Source of the DNA: Heloderma charlesbogerti
Taxonomy: Eukaryota > Chordata > Lepidosauria > Squamata > Helodermatidae
Direction of reading: 5' to 3'
DNA: 64,000 nt
Assembly (NCBI GenBank): GCA_026122225.1
Contig: JANEZZ010000399.1
Location: forward strand, 2,490,001-2,554,000
This document shows, piece after piece, positions 45,425-56,564 of the stretch. Each line of letters opens with the position of its first letter. Within the stretch, counting starts at the first letter, position 1. The translations under genes and the position numbers were made by a program. Under the pieces are notes generated by a model that worked only from the letters and a program-made list of their open reading frames with translations, was not told the DNA's origin and did no database searches.

Positions 45425-46555
45425 GTGCCTCACTCTTGGGAGGAACTTATTCACTCTGAACAGGCTCAGGATGCTTTTGTCTGCACAAAAGTGGAGGAAT
45501 TGGGGCTAGCCTCTGGCCTCCCCCACTCTACTCCCTTCTCTTTGCGAGGTGGCCTGCTTTACCATTCTGGCCGGGTCTATGTGCCTTCTAGACCCCTCCG
45601 CAAGAAGGTCCTCCATCAGTGCCACGACTCCCCCACCGCTGGGCATTTTGGTTTTGCCAAGACCCTGCACAGAGTGACGCGGGATTTTTGGTGGCCTCGT
45701 GTGTGTCGGGACATCAAGACCTATGTCGCCTCCTGCCCAACCTGCCAGCAGGTGAAGGCCCCCTCAGGCAAGCCCACAGGATTGCTTCACCCCCTGTCTA
45801 CCCCCTCAGGACCTTGGAAACTGCTCTCCCTTGACTTCATCACTGACTTGCCTCGCTCACACAGTAAGACCACTATTCTGGTGGTGGTGGATTTGTTTTC
45901 TAAGATGGCCCATTTCATCCCCTACTCTGGGTTGCCCACAGCCAGGGAGATGGCGGCGCTTTTTTTGGCGCATGTTTTCCAGCTCCATGGATGGCCTGAG
46001 GGTCTCATTTTGGATAGGGGGGCCCAATTCACTGCCCATTTCTGGAGGGAGCTACTTGGGCTTCTCCATGTGATGCTCCATCTTTCCTCCGCCCACCATC
46101 CACAGACGGACGGTCAAACCGAGTGCACCAATGCGACTCTGGAGCAATACTTGCGCTGTTATGTCAATTACCAGCAAGATGACTGGTTTTCCTTGCTGCC
46201 TCTTGCAGAATTTGCTTATAACAATGCCTGCCATGCTTCCACCTGCCAAACTCAATTTTTTGCCAATTTTGGTTACCACCCCAAGGCTTTCCCATCCACC
46301 CTAGCTCCCTCTTCGGTGCCAGCGGCCCATGACTTTTTAGAGGAGTTGCAAGCGGTACACCACCTCTTACGGGCTTCCCTCGAGCAAGCCAAGACAGCCT
46401 ACAAGGCCTCTGCGGACTGGCGTCGTCAGCCGGGTCTGTCTCTGCAACTAGGGGACTGGGTTTTGGTTGTCCACCCAATACCTCCCCTCTCACTCACCAA
46501 CAAGGAAGCTCACGCCCCGCCGCACGGGGCCTTTCCAGATTACAGCCCAGATTAA
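45425..46555 (+). CDS. pol: pol integrase region, open frame of the LTR element
   Basis: Integrase inserts the DNA copy into the genome. The 376-codon frame has the zinc-binding HHCC region (HDSPTAGHFGF, then CPTCQQVK, about 45620-45765) and the catalytic triad: D at 45833-45835, D at 46013-46015 and E at 46121-46123, with 35 residues between the last two (D,D35E). The motif DGQTE surrounds the glutamate. A GPF/Y-like block (TGPFQITAQINP) follows after a frame change at about 46500. Everything upstream is broken, so the frame is probably a leftover and not a gene in use. Confidence 0.88.
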   Translation: MPHSWEELIHSEQAQDAFVCTKVEELGLASGLPHSTPFSLRGGLLYHSGRVYVPSRPLRKKVLHQCHDSPTAGHFGFAKTLHRVTRDFWWPRVCRDIKTYVASCPTCQQVKAPSGKPTGLLHPLSTPSGPWKLLSLDFITDLPRSHSKTTILVVVDLFSKMAHFIPYSGLPTAREMAALFLAHVFQLHGWPEGLILDRGAQFTAHFWRELLGLLHVMLHLSSAHHPQTDGQTECTNATLEQYLRCYVNYQQDDWFSLLPLAEFAYNNACHASTCQTQFFANFGYHPKAFPSTLAPSSVPAAHDFLEELQAVHHLLRASLEQAKTAYKASADWRRQPGLSLQLGDWVLVVHPIPPLSLTNKEAHAPPHGAFPDYSPD

Positions 46556-46684
46556 CCCTGTTGCTTTTTGCCTGGCTCTCTGCCCCTCCATGAAGATCCA
46601 TCCTGTTTTTCATCGGTCCTTGCTGTCCCCCCTGGTTTCTGGCGAAACTCATCGCTCGACTGGCTCCCCCCCCCCCCGCTGCCA

Positions 46685-46775
46685 GTGCTGGTGGAGGGGG
46701 AGGAGGAGTTTGAGGTCACAGAGATTCTGGACTCCCACCTTTCTTGCGGCCGCTTGCAATATCTGGTGGGCTGAT
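46685..46775 (+). pseudogene. Truncated chromodomain at the integrase C-terminus
   Basis: FEVTEILDSHLSCGRLQYLV is the start of a chromodomain (the usual order is 'ev..Ild.r...g...YlvkW.gy'). The conserved tryptophan and everything after it are lost at the deletion junction (46775). Chromodomains of chromoviruses guide integration by binding histone marks. Confidence 0.75.
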
Positions 46776-46788
46776 ATTAGTATTAATA

Positions 46789-46909
46789 TAGTGATTAGTA
46801 TTCTGAAAGAGTCATAAAGGAATAAAGTCTCGGAAAGAATTCCTTGTTGTCTGTGTCCTGAGTTGGCTATTGGTGGGGACTGCAAGAGGCAACTAGGGCG
46901 CTCCTGACA
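46789..46909 (+). repeat. 3' LTR remnant (last 121 bp)
   Basis: It aligns without gaps to 42363-42483 with 3 differences (in cctcg/ccttg, caacagg/caagagg and cagct/caact). It ends CTGACA followed by the ATATC duplication. The first 428 bp of the LTR, the polypurine tract and the pol end are missing. The preceding bases 46772-46788 (tgatattagtattaata) resemble the LTR sequence tgattagtatt. Confidence 0.92.
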
Positions 46910-46914
46910 ATATC
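46910..46914 (+). repeat. 5-bp target site duplication ATATC, right copy
   Basis: It directly follows CTGACA of the 3' LTR and is identical to 41930-41934. BovB sense (YYCGQESLRRNGVALIVNK) resumes immediately after it. Confidence 0.9.
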
Positions 46915-49593
46915 TACTACTGTGGGCAAGAATCCCTTAGAAGAAATGGAGTAGCACTCATAGTCAACAAAAGAGTGGGAAAAGCAGTACTGGGGTACAA
47001 TCTCAAAAATGATAGAATGATCTTAGTACAAATCCAAGGCAAACCATTCAACATCACAGTAATTCAAGTCTATGCCCCAACCACTGAGGCCGAAGAAGCT
47101 GAGGGTGATCGGTTCTATGAAGACCTACAACACCTTCTAGAACTAACACCAAAAAAAGATGTCCTCTTCATCATAGGGGATTGGAATGCTAAAGTAGGAA
47201 GTCAAGACATCACCGGGATAACAGGCAGGCATGGCCTTGGTGTACAAAATGAAGCAGGACAAAGGCTAATAGAGTTTTGCCAAGAGAACACGCTGATCAT
47301 AGCAAACACTCTTTTCCAACAGCACAAGAGGCGACTCTGCACATGAACATCACCAGATGATCAATATCGAAATCAGATTGATTATGTCCTTTGCAGCCAA
47401 AGATGGAGAAGCTCTATACAGTCAGTCAAAACAAGACCTGGAGCTGACTGTGGCTCAGACCATGAGCTTCTTGTTGCAAAATTTTGGCTTACATTGAAGA
47501 ACGTAGGGAAAACCACTGAACCATTCAGGTATGACCTAAATCATATCCCTTCGGAATATACAGTGGAGGTGAGGAATAGATTTCAGGGATTACACCTGAT
47601 AGACAGAGTGCCTGAGGAACTATGGACGGAGGTCCGTAACATTGTTCAAGAGGCAGCAACGAAATCCATCCCAAAGAAAAAGAAATGCAAGAAAGCCAAG
47701 TGGCTGTCTGATGAGGCTTTACAAGTAGCTGAGGAAAGAAGGGAAGCGAAAAGCAAGGGAGAAAGGGGAAGATATATCCAACTGAATGCAGAGTTCCAGA
47801 GAATAGCAAGGAGAGACAAGAAGGCCTTCTTAAATGAACAATGCAAAGAAATCGAGGAAAACAATAGAATGGGAAAGACTAGAGATCTTTTTAAGAAAAT
47901 CGGAGATCTCAAGGGAACGTTTTGTGCAAAGACGGGCATGATAAAGGACAAAGAAGGCAGGCACCTAACAGAAGCAGATGAGATTAAGAAGAGGTGGCAA
48001 GAATACACAGAAGAACTATACAGGAAAGATCTGAATGTCCCTGATAGCCATGATAGTGAGGTCACTGAACTGGAGCCGGACATCCTAGAGAGTGAAGTCA
48101 AGTGGGCCTTAGGAAGCATTACTAACAACAAAGCTAGCGGAGATGACAGTCTTCCAGCAGAGCTATTTAAGATCCTAAAAGATTATGCAGTTAAAGTGCT
48201 GCACTCAATATGCCAACAAATTTGGAACACTCAACAGTGGCCACAAGACTGGAAAAGGTCAGTTTACATTCCAATTGCAAAGAAGGGCAACGCCAAAGAG
48301 TGTTCGAACTACAATTGCACTCATTTCACATGCCAGCAAGGTTATGCTCAAAATCCTACAAGCTAGGCTTCAGCAGCATGTGAACCGAGAACTACCGGAA
48401 GTACAAGCGGGGTTTCGAAGAGGCAGAGGAACTAGAGATCAAATCGCCAACTTTCGCTGGATCATGGAGAAAGCAAGAGAATTCCAGAAAAACGTCTATT
48501 TCTGCTTCATTGACTACGCTAAAGCCTTTGATTGTGTGGATCACAACAAACTGTGGCAAATTCTGAAAGACATGGGAGTACCAGACCACCTTACCTGTCT
48601 CCTGAGAAACCTGTACGAGGGTCAAGAAGCAACAGTAAGAACCGGACATGGAACAACCGATTGGTTCATAACTGGGAATGGAGTACGACAAGGCTGTATA
48701 TTGTCGCCCTGCTTATTTAATTTATATGCAGAGTACATCATGAGAAACGCCGGGTTGGATAAATCACAGGTCGGAATTAAGATTGCTGGGAGAATTATCA
48801 ACAACCTCAGATATGCAGATGATACCACCCAAGTGGCAGAAAGCGAAGAGGATCTAAACAGCCTCTTGTTGAGGGTGAAAGTGGAGAGTGCAAAAGCTGG
48901 TTTGAAACTCAACATTAAAAAAACTAAGATCACGGCATCTGGCCCCATCCCTTCCTGGCATATAGAAGGGGAAGAAATGGAAGCAGTGACAGATTTTACT
49001 TTCTTGGGCTCCAAGATCACTGCAGGCGGTGACTGTGGCCATGAAATTAAAAGACGCTTGCTCCTTGGGAGGAAAGCTATGGCACACCTAGACAGCATAG
49101 TAAGAAGCAGAGACATCACCTTGCCGACAAAGGTCCGTCTAATCAAAGCTATGGTTTTCCCAGTAGTAATGTATGGCTGTGAGAGCTGGACTATAAGGAA
49201 GGCTGAGCGCCGAAGAATCGATGCTTTCGAACTGTGGTGCTGGAGAAGACTCTTACGAGTTCCCTGGACTGCAAGGAGGTCAGATCTGTTAATCCTAAAG
49301 GAAATCAACCCTGAGTGCTCATTGGAAGGGCAGTTACTGAAGCTGAAGCTCAAATGTTTTGGCCACCTAATGCGAAGAGAAAACTCCCTGGAAAAGACCC
49401 TGATGCTGGGAAAGATTGAAGGCAACAGGAGAAGGGGACGGCAGAGGATGAGATGGCTAGATAGCATCACTAATGCAATGAATATGAACTTGAGCACACT
49501 CCAGGAGAGAGCGGAGGACAGGAAGGCGTGGCGTGCTATGGTCCATGGGGTCACGAAGAGTCGGACACGACTTAACGACTGAACAACAACAAA
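46915..49593 (+). mobile_element. RTE-BovB LINE, 3' part (endonuclease end, RT, C-terminal domain, tail)
   Basis: It continues the endonuclease (FNITVIQVYAPTTEAEEAEG, DWNAKVGS). A TGA replaces a tryptophan codon at 47344-47346 inside it. A linker and the RT follow: VQAGFRRGRGTRDQI, CFIDYAKAFDCVDH, GVRQGCILSPCLFN and the catalytic YADD at 48812-48823, then the C-terminal LWCWRRLLRVPWTARRS. A frameshift of a few bases at about 48315 separates 47494-48366 from the 48185-49582 frame. The stop is at 49580-49582, followed by an (AAC)n-type tail. With two disabling changes it is not autonomous. Confidence 0.95.
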
Positions 49594-49722
49594 GCAGGGA
49601 TGGGCAACTTGTGGCCCTCCAGATATTTTTGCTACAACTGTCATGATCTGTCACCATTGGCTATGCTGGCTAGGGCTGATGGGGACTGTAGGCCAAAACA
49701 TCTGGAAGGCCACAGCTTTCTT
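49594..49722. mobile_element. Palindromic 'ccagatatttt' MITE, copy 4
   Basis: 'gcagggatgggcaacttgtg' then 'gccctccagatat', mirrored by 'aaaacatctggaaggccac'. The centre is 'ccattggctatgctggctag'. It abuts the BovB tail. Confidence 0.75.
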
Positions 49723-50149
49723 CCCAAATGTTCTGATAACATGACATCTTCTCCATGAATACTCTATGCCATACATTTCTTTCACTTTCTCTTACTGATG
49801 TTTTTTCTTCCAATTCTTTGCCACCAGTATTCATGCAGAGACTAACAACCCTGCCAACTTTTTATATTTAAAAAGAAAACCATCCCATCCATCTAGTAAA
49901 AGGCATGTATAGGATTGTGCTGTTAGTCTTTGACATAGTAAAAGAAAACCCTCTGGTGTAAGAGTGAAGGGTACCTCTGATTTTACTTTCGAAACAAATG
50001 ATATCTTGGTTATCAAATGGTCATGAGGCCCTGCCCTATGAATTTTTGTTTGGAAATATCCCCCCCCCCTTCTGCAATGGACAGTGTACTTGCGTGTATT
50101 CATACCTCCCAAAATGAAGGCTTAACACCATAATATTGTTTATATTTAA

Positions 50150-50570
50150 AATGTTTACACTGGGTCCCTCCCCCAGTGCAGAAAGAGGTATACAAACAAT
50201 AAAAAAGAACAAAATGAAGTTTAAAAATCATATACCAAAAAGGCAGCAACAGTAAAATAGCCACTTACACATACCACTTAAAACCCAACAGCAATTTTCT
50301 CAGCAGTCATATCAAAACTGGCAACATCAAACATGTACCCCAAAAGCCTTCTGAAGCGGAAATGCCTTCAGAAGCTTCCTGAAACTTATACAAAGACATT
50401 GCCTGGCATATGTTTTGGAGGAGGGACTTCCACAATGTGGGTGCCACCACTGAGAAGGCCATGGTTTGATGGCCTGCTAAACGGAAGCACTGTGGGCAAA
50501 AAAAACCCCATCAGCAAGGTCTTCTAAGGAGGTATCAAGGGACATGGAAGCTCATAGGGAAGAATAAACA
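50150..50570 (-). mobile_element. L2-type LINE 3' fragment
   Basis: 'ggagggacttccacaatgtg' followed by 'ggtgccaccactgagaagg' is the complement of the ...LWNSLP block. 'agccttctgaagcggaaatg' marks the ORF end, and an A-rich 3' UTR remnant lies at 50170-50330. Minus strand, old. Confidence 0.6.
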
Positions 50571-50575
50571 TTCAC

Positions 50576-50718
50576 AGGCAGTCTTCCCCATTCTGGTGCC
50601 TTCCAAATGTTTTGGACTACAACTCTCATCAGGCCTCACCATCATGGCAAATGGTCAGGGATGATGGGAGTTGTAGTTCAAAATATGTGGAGAGCACCAG
50701 GTTGCAGAAGGCTGCTTT
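50576..50718. mobile_element. Palindromic MITE, copy 5
   Basis: 'gcagtcttccccattctggt' pairs with 'accaggttgcagaaggctgc'. 'ttttggactacaactctcat' pairs with 'atgggagttgtagttcaaaa'. It is about 140 bp, the best-paired copy of the family in the window together with 8007-8147. Confidence 0.8.
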
Positions 50719-51094
50719 AGGGGGGAGCGCTATCCTACCCAGATGACCATCTTCAGAGGCCATCCTACCCTCTTGACCATCTGAGGGGATGCCTTGGTTC
50801 TCTGGACATCTTTACCCAAAGCGGCTTGACTTTCCATTTCCCCAGACCTTTTAGATCTGCCAGTTTCAGTCTCTTCTGTCTTAGTTCTGTTATACAAAGG
50901 AGAGCTCTCCAATTGATCCAGAACTCTTTCAAGGTAAAGCTATTCCTCAAACTTCATATAATGTTTTAGTATGAGGCTGGAAACTATTGGCATTACTTCC
51001 AGTTACCCCCAGCAGCTTTGGTCTGGGCAGAAGTAGGTTTCCCATTAATTAGAGCTTGAGTACACTATACTATCCTTAATTGCTTGAGAAAGTT

Positions 51095-51395
51095 GACAAA
51101 AAGTGGCTTGTTTGAGCCACCACACGTGCCAGGCGCCCTTTGCCTAATTACCCACCTGGGCACAGCTTGTTGTGGCATCTGAACCTAGGTGGCATGGCTT
51201 GTTTGAGAGTGAAACAACCTTCAACTAATCCAGCATCAGGCCATGGGTTATTTGAGGGTTATTTCCCCCTCCAACAAGCCATGCTGCTTGGGTTTGGATG
51301 ACACAACAAACCACACCCAGGCAGGCAAGCACTGGCACGCACCATGGCATGTTTAAGTGGCGGTGATCATGAAAACCAGGCTGGTACGCTACACA
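51095..51395. mobile_element. Palindromic MITE, diverged
   Basis: 'ggcttgtttgagccaccaca' at the left and 'ggcatgtttaagtggcggtg' at the right are inverted only in part. 'gcacagcttgttgtggcatc' and 'ggcatggcttgtttgagagt' are mirrored by 'caacaagccatgctgcttgg' and 'gatgacacaacaaaccacac'. The right end 'gaaaaccaggctgg' fits the CTGGTTYRC terminal motif. Confidence 0.5.
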
Positions 51396-51559
51396 CACTT
51401 ACAGTTTTGGTGGTGTTTTAAAAAACTAGTTATAGTCACTTGACTGCCTGGAAAGGCAGTAATAGCAGGTAGAATGGATTATTTTGCCATGATGCATGAG
51501 GCTGCCTTTGGGTCCAGAAACTTCAGTTAGTCCCAGATAGGGTTGTAAGGTTCTCAGCT

Positions 51560-51800
51560 GGTATGCTCACATTACACCAGGGCTTTGCCATTCGCACTGG
51601 TTTCCAGTCCATTTCTGGGCCCAACTCAAAGTGCTGCATTAACCTTTAAAGCCCTAAACATTCGGGGGCAGCTTATGTCTTCCCATATATACCTAGCAAG
51701 ACCTTAGGAACATCTTCTCCAGGTGCCCCCGCCAAATGAGGCAAGACAGGTAGCTACTAAGGAGAGGGTCTTTTCGCTTGCCTGGCCCCTACACTGTCAG
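51560..51800 (+). mobile_element. L2-type LINE fragment, plus strand
   Basis: 'ggtttccagtccatttctgg' and 'aacctttaaagccctaaaca' followed by 'ggagagggtcttttcgctt' correspond to the LHWLPV..., FK.L...FKAL and ...AF(S)VA blocks of L2 in order. The translation is broken. It is followed by half of a palindromic MITE (51835-51880). Confidence 0.5.
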
Positions 51801-52611
51801 GGATGGTCCCCCACCCCATCCTAGCGAGACCAATGGCCAGGGATGATGGGGGTTGTAGTCCGAACAGGCTTCCCCCCCCCCGGCGCACTACACACTAATG
51901 CTAAAGGCCTTCTCTGCGGTGACACCCTCCCTCTCCTGGGTAAGTGTCTCTGATGCACAAAAGTGAGGTCAGGAAACAAACAAACAAAAAGGTTGCAGCC
52001 CAAACTCCATCCCGTGGGCTACACTGAGTCTCAAAGGGCCAAATTCCCCCAAAGGTCAGGGGGAATCAGATCAGAGTTAGATGAAGCCTTTAATGGCCAT
52101 GAAGGGAAATAACAGGTGCTCCAATCATTGCTTGAATGTACAGACATTCCTTGCAATTTGTGGAATTTATTTTATTATCCCAGGACTTTAGGGAATAGCA
52201 TTCATTCCAGCTGGCAGGGGTGAGAGAACAAAAGGAGCAGCAGGAGGGGGCTTACCTTGCTTTGTTCATCAAAATGCAGGACTGCCCCCCTCCCACAGGA
52301 AATTCCCCTAAGGGCAAACTGATTCAGAGTGCGGCACATGGACTTCTCTTCCTAATCTGTGTGTTTTAAAAGCCTTACGCAATGATGACTATCATTTTAA
52401 GAAAGCCGAGGCAGTCTTGGGTCTTCTTTTTCTTTTTAATTAAACACTGTCACTTTGGTTGCGTTACAACGAAACCACTCACCTACATTTGCGCATTTCC
52501 ATGCTGAATACATGCACGCCAATATTTCACAGGAGGAAAAAGTAGGGATGCTCTTGTATACCAGATAACACTCCTATTCACCTTCTAAGCATCACTGTGC
52601 ATGGCCTTCTG

Positions 52612-52728
52612 CAAACGGGCACCCTCCAGATGTGCTGGACTGCAACTCCAATCATCCCCAGCCAGCCCGCTGGGAGATATAGTACCAAACATCTGTTGGG
52701 GGGGCACTTGGTTGGGAAAGGCTGCTGT
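52612..52728. mobile_element. Palindromic MITE, copy 6
   Basis: 'ggcaccctccagatgtgctg' then 'gactgcaactccaatcatcc' is mirrored by 'tagtaccaaacatctgttgg' then 'ggcacttggttgggaaaggc'. About 117 bp. Confidence 0.7.
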
Positions 52729-52774
52729 ATAAACTCATGTACCATCCTATAGTCTGTCCTGCACTGACTTCTGC

Positions 52775-52875
52775 AGTTAATGGTGTAATCCTATGCATGT
52801 TGACCAAGAATTGTCCCCGTTGGTATTAAGGTCACTTACTCCTTAGTAAGTGTGCATAGAATTGCAGTTAACATT
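52775..52875. repeat. Interspersed 'atcctatgcatgtt' repeat
   Basis: 'gtgtaatcctatgcatgttg', then 'ttaaggtcacttactcctta', then 'gtgtgcatagaattgcagtt' is the full unit of the family seen split at 36296-36602. Its two ends are inverted relatives (atcctatgcatg and catagaattg). Confidence 0.55.
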
Positions 52876-53479
52876 AGCACGATCCCACGCATGTCGGCTG
52901 GGAAGTAAGTCCTGCTGTGTTCGAAGGGGCTTCCTCCCAGGAAAGCATGTGTAGTATTGAAAACTTGGTGGGTTAGTAAACTTACCATAAGAGTTACCTC
53001 TTTGGGAACTTAAGGTCAAACTACATCTTACATTAATTGTGTAGCATGTAGCTGAGCCTATTTGGGTCCCCCCTACTTCAGAGTAACTGCACACAGCCCC
53101 AATTCAGACCAGGACCAACATGCGCTGGGAGGAGAGGATTAAACCTCCCCCTCCCACAAGTATTGGGTTCCTGAAATTCTCCCATCACCATCCCCACCCC
53201 TGCATGTGGGGATTGACAAAAGAAAAGCCTCCATTGACTCCAATAGGGAAATCTCCATCTCCTTAAAATATGAACAGTGAGGGATTTGGGACAGGTACCT
53301 GCAAATAGGGACAGTCTCCTCTCTGCTAAACAGCAATCCTTACAGCACATACTTCTCGTTGCCTATAGGAAGCAGAAGAAATGAGTATACTAAGTGGGTT
53401 CTTTAAACAGTATGGACTAGGGTAGCAGTCTGACCAGAAGAAAACAGGCTTGGTCTGCTTTTGTGTCTTTAAGGACAGC

Positions 53480-53614
53480 TTAATGTGCAGAAATAATACG
53501 TGGCATTTATATGGTGTTTTAGAGTGTTCAAAGCACTTCGCATATATTACCTAGCTGCAATCTTTACATCTCTGTAAGGTAAGTTATTATTATCGCCCAT
53601 AATGCAGATGTGTG

Positions 53615-53649
<35 letters not shown>

Positions 53650-53735
53650 CTCACCTAAGGTGTTCATGGCACAGAGAGATCTGAATCAGGAGACGTCTCC
53701 GTCTCTTAGCCAGTTCATTACACCAGCTCTCACAG
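53480..53735 (-). mobile_element. SINE/MIR-like fragment with internal (GA)n
   Basis: 'caaagcacttcgcatatatt' and 'ctgtaaggtaagttattatt' in reverse sense, with 'cacctaaggtgttcatggca' and 'atctgaatcaggagacgtct', follow the order of tRNA-derived vertebrate SINE bodies. A (GA)n run of about 17 units (53617-53649) interrupts it. Confidence 0.4.
53617..53649. repeat. (GA)n microsatellite
   Basis: About 16 GA units. Confidence 0.9.
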
Positions 53736-55120
53736 CAGCATATAAAGTTTTTCACAGCCGGGAGCTCGGCATTATTTCCTGCTAGTCTCTGCTCATCATG
53801 CTGCTCTTAAAGACACAGCTCCAGTGGCTGGTTGAAAAGTGGGCAACCTGATAAACTAGTGCCAATTGTTCAGGGTTAACTATCCCATTCTCCATGCTAG
53901 AAACCCTGTGTATAATGAAGGGGCCCCCTTCAGCCTCAGCCGGTTATGTGTTGGCTCAGGAGTGTTGCTAGCACATGCAGCATCACCGAAAGGGTGGAAG
54001 CAGCTCTAGGCCTCCCCAGAAGGCCTTTCGTGCGTTTGGAAGTGAGCGCCTGAAGAGGGCTGGGCAGACATTTGAGTGTGGCGGAAGTGCTTTTGACACA
54101 CATTCGCTTCATTTGGAGGCTTTTACTTTTAGGACAGAGATTAGCCTGTATCACAGTTACTCGCGTGAAGGGGGAGTGTGGCTACTTATGAACTGGCAAA
54201 AAAGAGGGCAAAAGAGAATACTGATGTGCATAAAATCTCCATATGCTAATGCATATGTATAGACAAATTTAGAAAGAAACACAGTCCATCTCACCCTAGG
54301 GGGGAAGACTGTGACCGGGTGACCTGTGTGCCTGGCTCAGTCCGCTGTAGAGCTGCTGTTGATGGGCACCTTCAGGCCCAGCTCTTCCTTCAGATGGGCC
54401 TTTATCTTTATACTGGACTTCACTTGGAAAGCCCTCCAGATAAAAGATGCCTTCAGAGAACAGGACAGTGTTCTGTAGAAGAGGACACATAGTCACTTGA
54501 ACATGCACACACAAAGATACACCCAAAACGCATATGTGAGTAATGAATATGATTTGAAAGAATGAACTGTGAAATAAATGATTTTTTTTTTTAATAAACG
54601 CACATGGAAGAACAAAACGGGAGGGGGGACTTCTTGCACAGGCTCGTCTGATCAAGGCCCTTTCCTAGCATTGGCCCAGGTAATTGATTAAGACTGTGTG
54701 CAATTGATTGCAGCCGTATGCTTTTTCAAGCAAAGGCTCTATTTTCCTTTGTGCAGCAGCATCCTGTGGATTCGCAGCGTGGTATCATCCCATGGGGAAA
54801 AGAAGCTAATAAAAACAAGGCAGCCAGCATGCCATTTGTTTTCCAGCAACTGTCATAAATAATGTTTTATTTGTACAATAGAGGCTAATGCATACAGCGT
54901 GCTGTGTAATCTCTAACCACTGGCCCCTGGGGATTCCTTTCCTGGAGAGCTCGTAGAACAACACGCAGAGGGGGTGAGAGGTGGCACAGGAGCTGGGAGA
55001 GCTACTGATCTGCAAATGCCAACCTGTACTTAACAGTAAACCTAGACTACAAATGTTTGTTGGCTTGACCCCAGTTTGACTGTCATGGTTTCTCACCAAA
55101 AAATTCTGGGAATTATACTT
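53736..55120. other. Stretch with no confident assignment
   Basis: Short frames up to 119 codons on the minus strand (54655-54296) show no recognisable domain. A T10 tract at about 54580 is the only simple repeat. Confidence 0.35.
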
Positions 55121-55139
55121 TAATGAGGGCACTGAGACT

Positions 55140-55390
55140 TTTCCCTTTTGGCCAAAACAGATATTCCTTTAAATCTGTGTCTAGCAGCTATGTCTTTTTC
55201 TGTCTTTTTTAGTTTTACTCTAGAGTAGACTCAGGGGCCCTGATCCAGATTAGGATCCTAGTGTGAGTGGTAAGGGGGCTTTAATATCTAGATTGGGGGC
55301 CCTGTGCCTAGGCTAGAGTAAAAACGAAAAAAGATGTAGGTGCAAGACACAGAATTAAAGGAATGTCTGTTTTGGCTCTTGGAGAACTCT
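55140..55390. mobile_element. Palindromic element ('tttactctag' type)
   Basis: The left arm has 'ggccaaaacagatattcctt', 'ctgtgtctagcagctatgtc' and 'gttttactctagagtag'. The right arm has the inverted 'ggctagagtaaaaacgaaaa', 'aggtgcaagacacagaatta' and 'aaggaatgtctgttttggct'. The centre is near 55265. A related arm (caccccagtgctagggtccc-like, 'ctctagagtaaaaatg') occurs at about 58250-58350. Confidence 0.65.
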
Positions 55391-55516
55391 TGGAAAACTA
55401 CAATGCCACATGTCCCCGTTGGTCCTACAGTCCGCCCCACCACTATCCATACATCGGGAGGCTTGTCTGTAGAGCCCTGCTCTATGGCATGGGCTTCCCC
55501 TGACAGTGACACATTG

Positions 55517-55770
55517 AACTGGTTCGCATGATCACTGTGGCTTAAACATGTACCGCAGTGCATGCTGGGCACAATGTGAATAAACACTGCCTGGATGTAG
55601 CTTGTCATGTCATCCAAACGTGGGTGGCATGGCTTGTTAGAGGAAGACACAACCCTCAAAGAACCTATGGGCTGTTGCTGGGTTATTGGAGGATTGTTTC
55701 CCACTCCAAACCCTGTTTCCCATGTTTGGACAACATGAGAAACCGCTGCTGGGCGAGGAATTAGGCAAAT
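55517..55770. mobile_element. Palindromic MITE
   Basis: The left end 'aactggttcgcatgatcact' carries the common terminal motif. 'ggtggcatggcttgttagag' and the central 'gggctgttgctgggttattg' are related to 51095-51395. The right end is unclear. Confidence 0.45.
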
Positions 55771-56564
55771 GCTCCAGGCACTTGCTTCAGCCGCAGTGAA
55801 CTTGCAAACTGGTTCAATGACAGGATCAGAGCTGATAGGCAGTGACTGAACATCTGAATAGGGCTCCTGAGGACTATCAAATGTATTCTCGGTAAGACAT
55901 ATGTCTGTTTACATGCCAGTTCTATAGCTGGCTTAAGCTGCTGCACTCCAAGCAGTGAGTTACCCACTGCAACCGAGACCCAAGCCATGTGATCAGCACA
56001 CTCACATGATATATCTGTTGCTGGATTATATCACTTCATAATGAAGGTGAGACCATAAATGCTCCCCCACATAAAACCCACCTCTCTGAACTGGCACATG
56101 AGGGGAAGGGTTCCAGATTAACCTTCTGTCGTGGAACTCCCAGCTTTCTATGTCCCGGGAGTTTATATACCAGCAAACTGAAGTGCTACAGCTCAGCAAC
56201 GGAGACAGAATTAGCAACTGCTGATTGAGGGCAGAGGTGGCTGCCTCTTCTTTGTGCGACAGAAAACACACTCTTAGACTTCATGATGAATGGGGTGGGG
56301 TTTGAGCCAGTAACTGTGGCACGTTTGAAATACTAAAGTCCTTAGGATGCTTCGCCAGGAGATGGCAGGGGACTTTGTTCCATGGCTCTACCCTGCCCCT
56401 GGTGAAATGTGAAAGACACTAGCTCAGGCATTGGGAACTGTTTACTGACTGGGGACTGGATTGCTCTCTGGGTCACCCCCAGGAGGCTGGATGATGTCAA
56501 GAGGTGGAACCCGAAGCCCCACCCCTCCCTAACCAAAGTCCTGCATAGGACCCTTAGTTGATCA

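Larger units (their letters stand above)
41935..46909 (+). mobile_element. Ty3/Gypsy chromovirus-type LTR retrotransposon, degenerate, nested in BovB
   Basis: A 4975-bp insertion. The order is 5' LTR (549 bp), gag with one zinc knuckle, protease, reverse transcriptase, RNase H, integrase, truncated chromodomain and truncated 3' LTR. The order PR-RT-RH-IN and the chromodomain place it with chromoviruses, probably the sushi-like vertebrate lineage. No envelope-like frame is present. Gag and pol are broken at several points and the 3' LTR is mostly deleted, so this copy cannot move by itself. The surviving 121 bp shared by the two LTRs differ at 3 positions. Confidence 0.93.

Noticed and set aside
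48622..49644. 340-codon minus-strand reading frame, among the longest in the window.
   Set aside because: It is the antisense shadow of the BovB reverse transcriptase frame.
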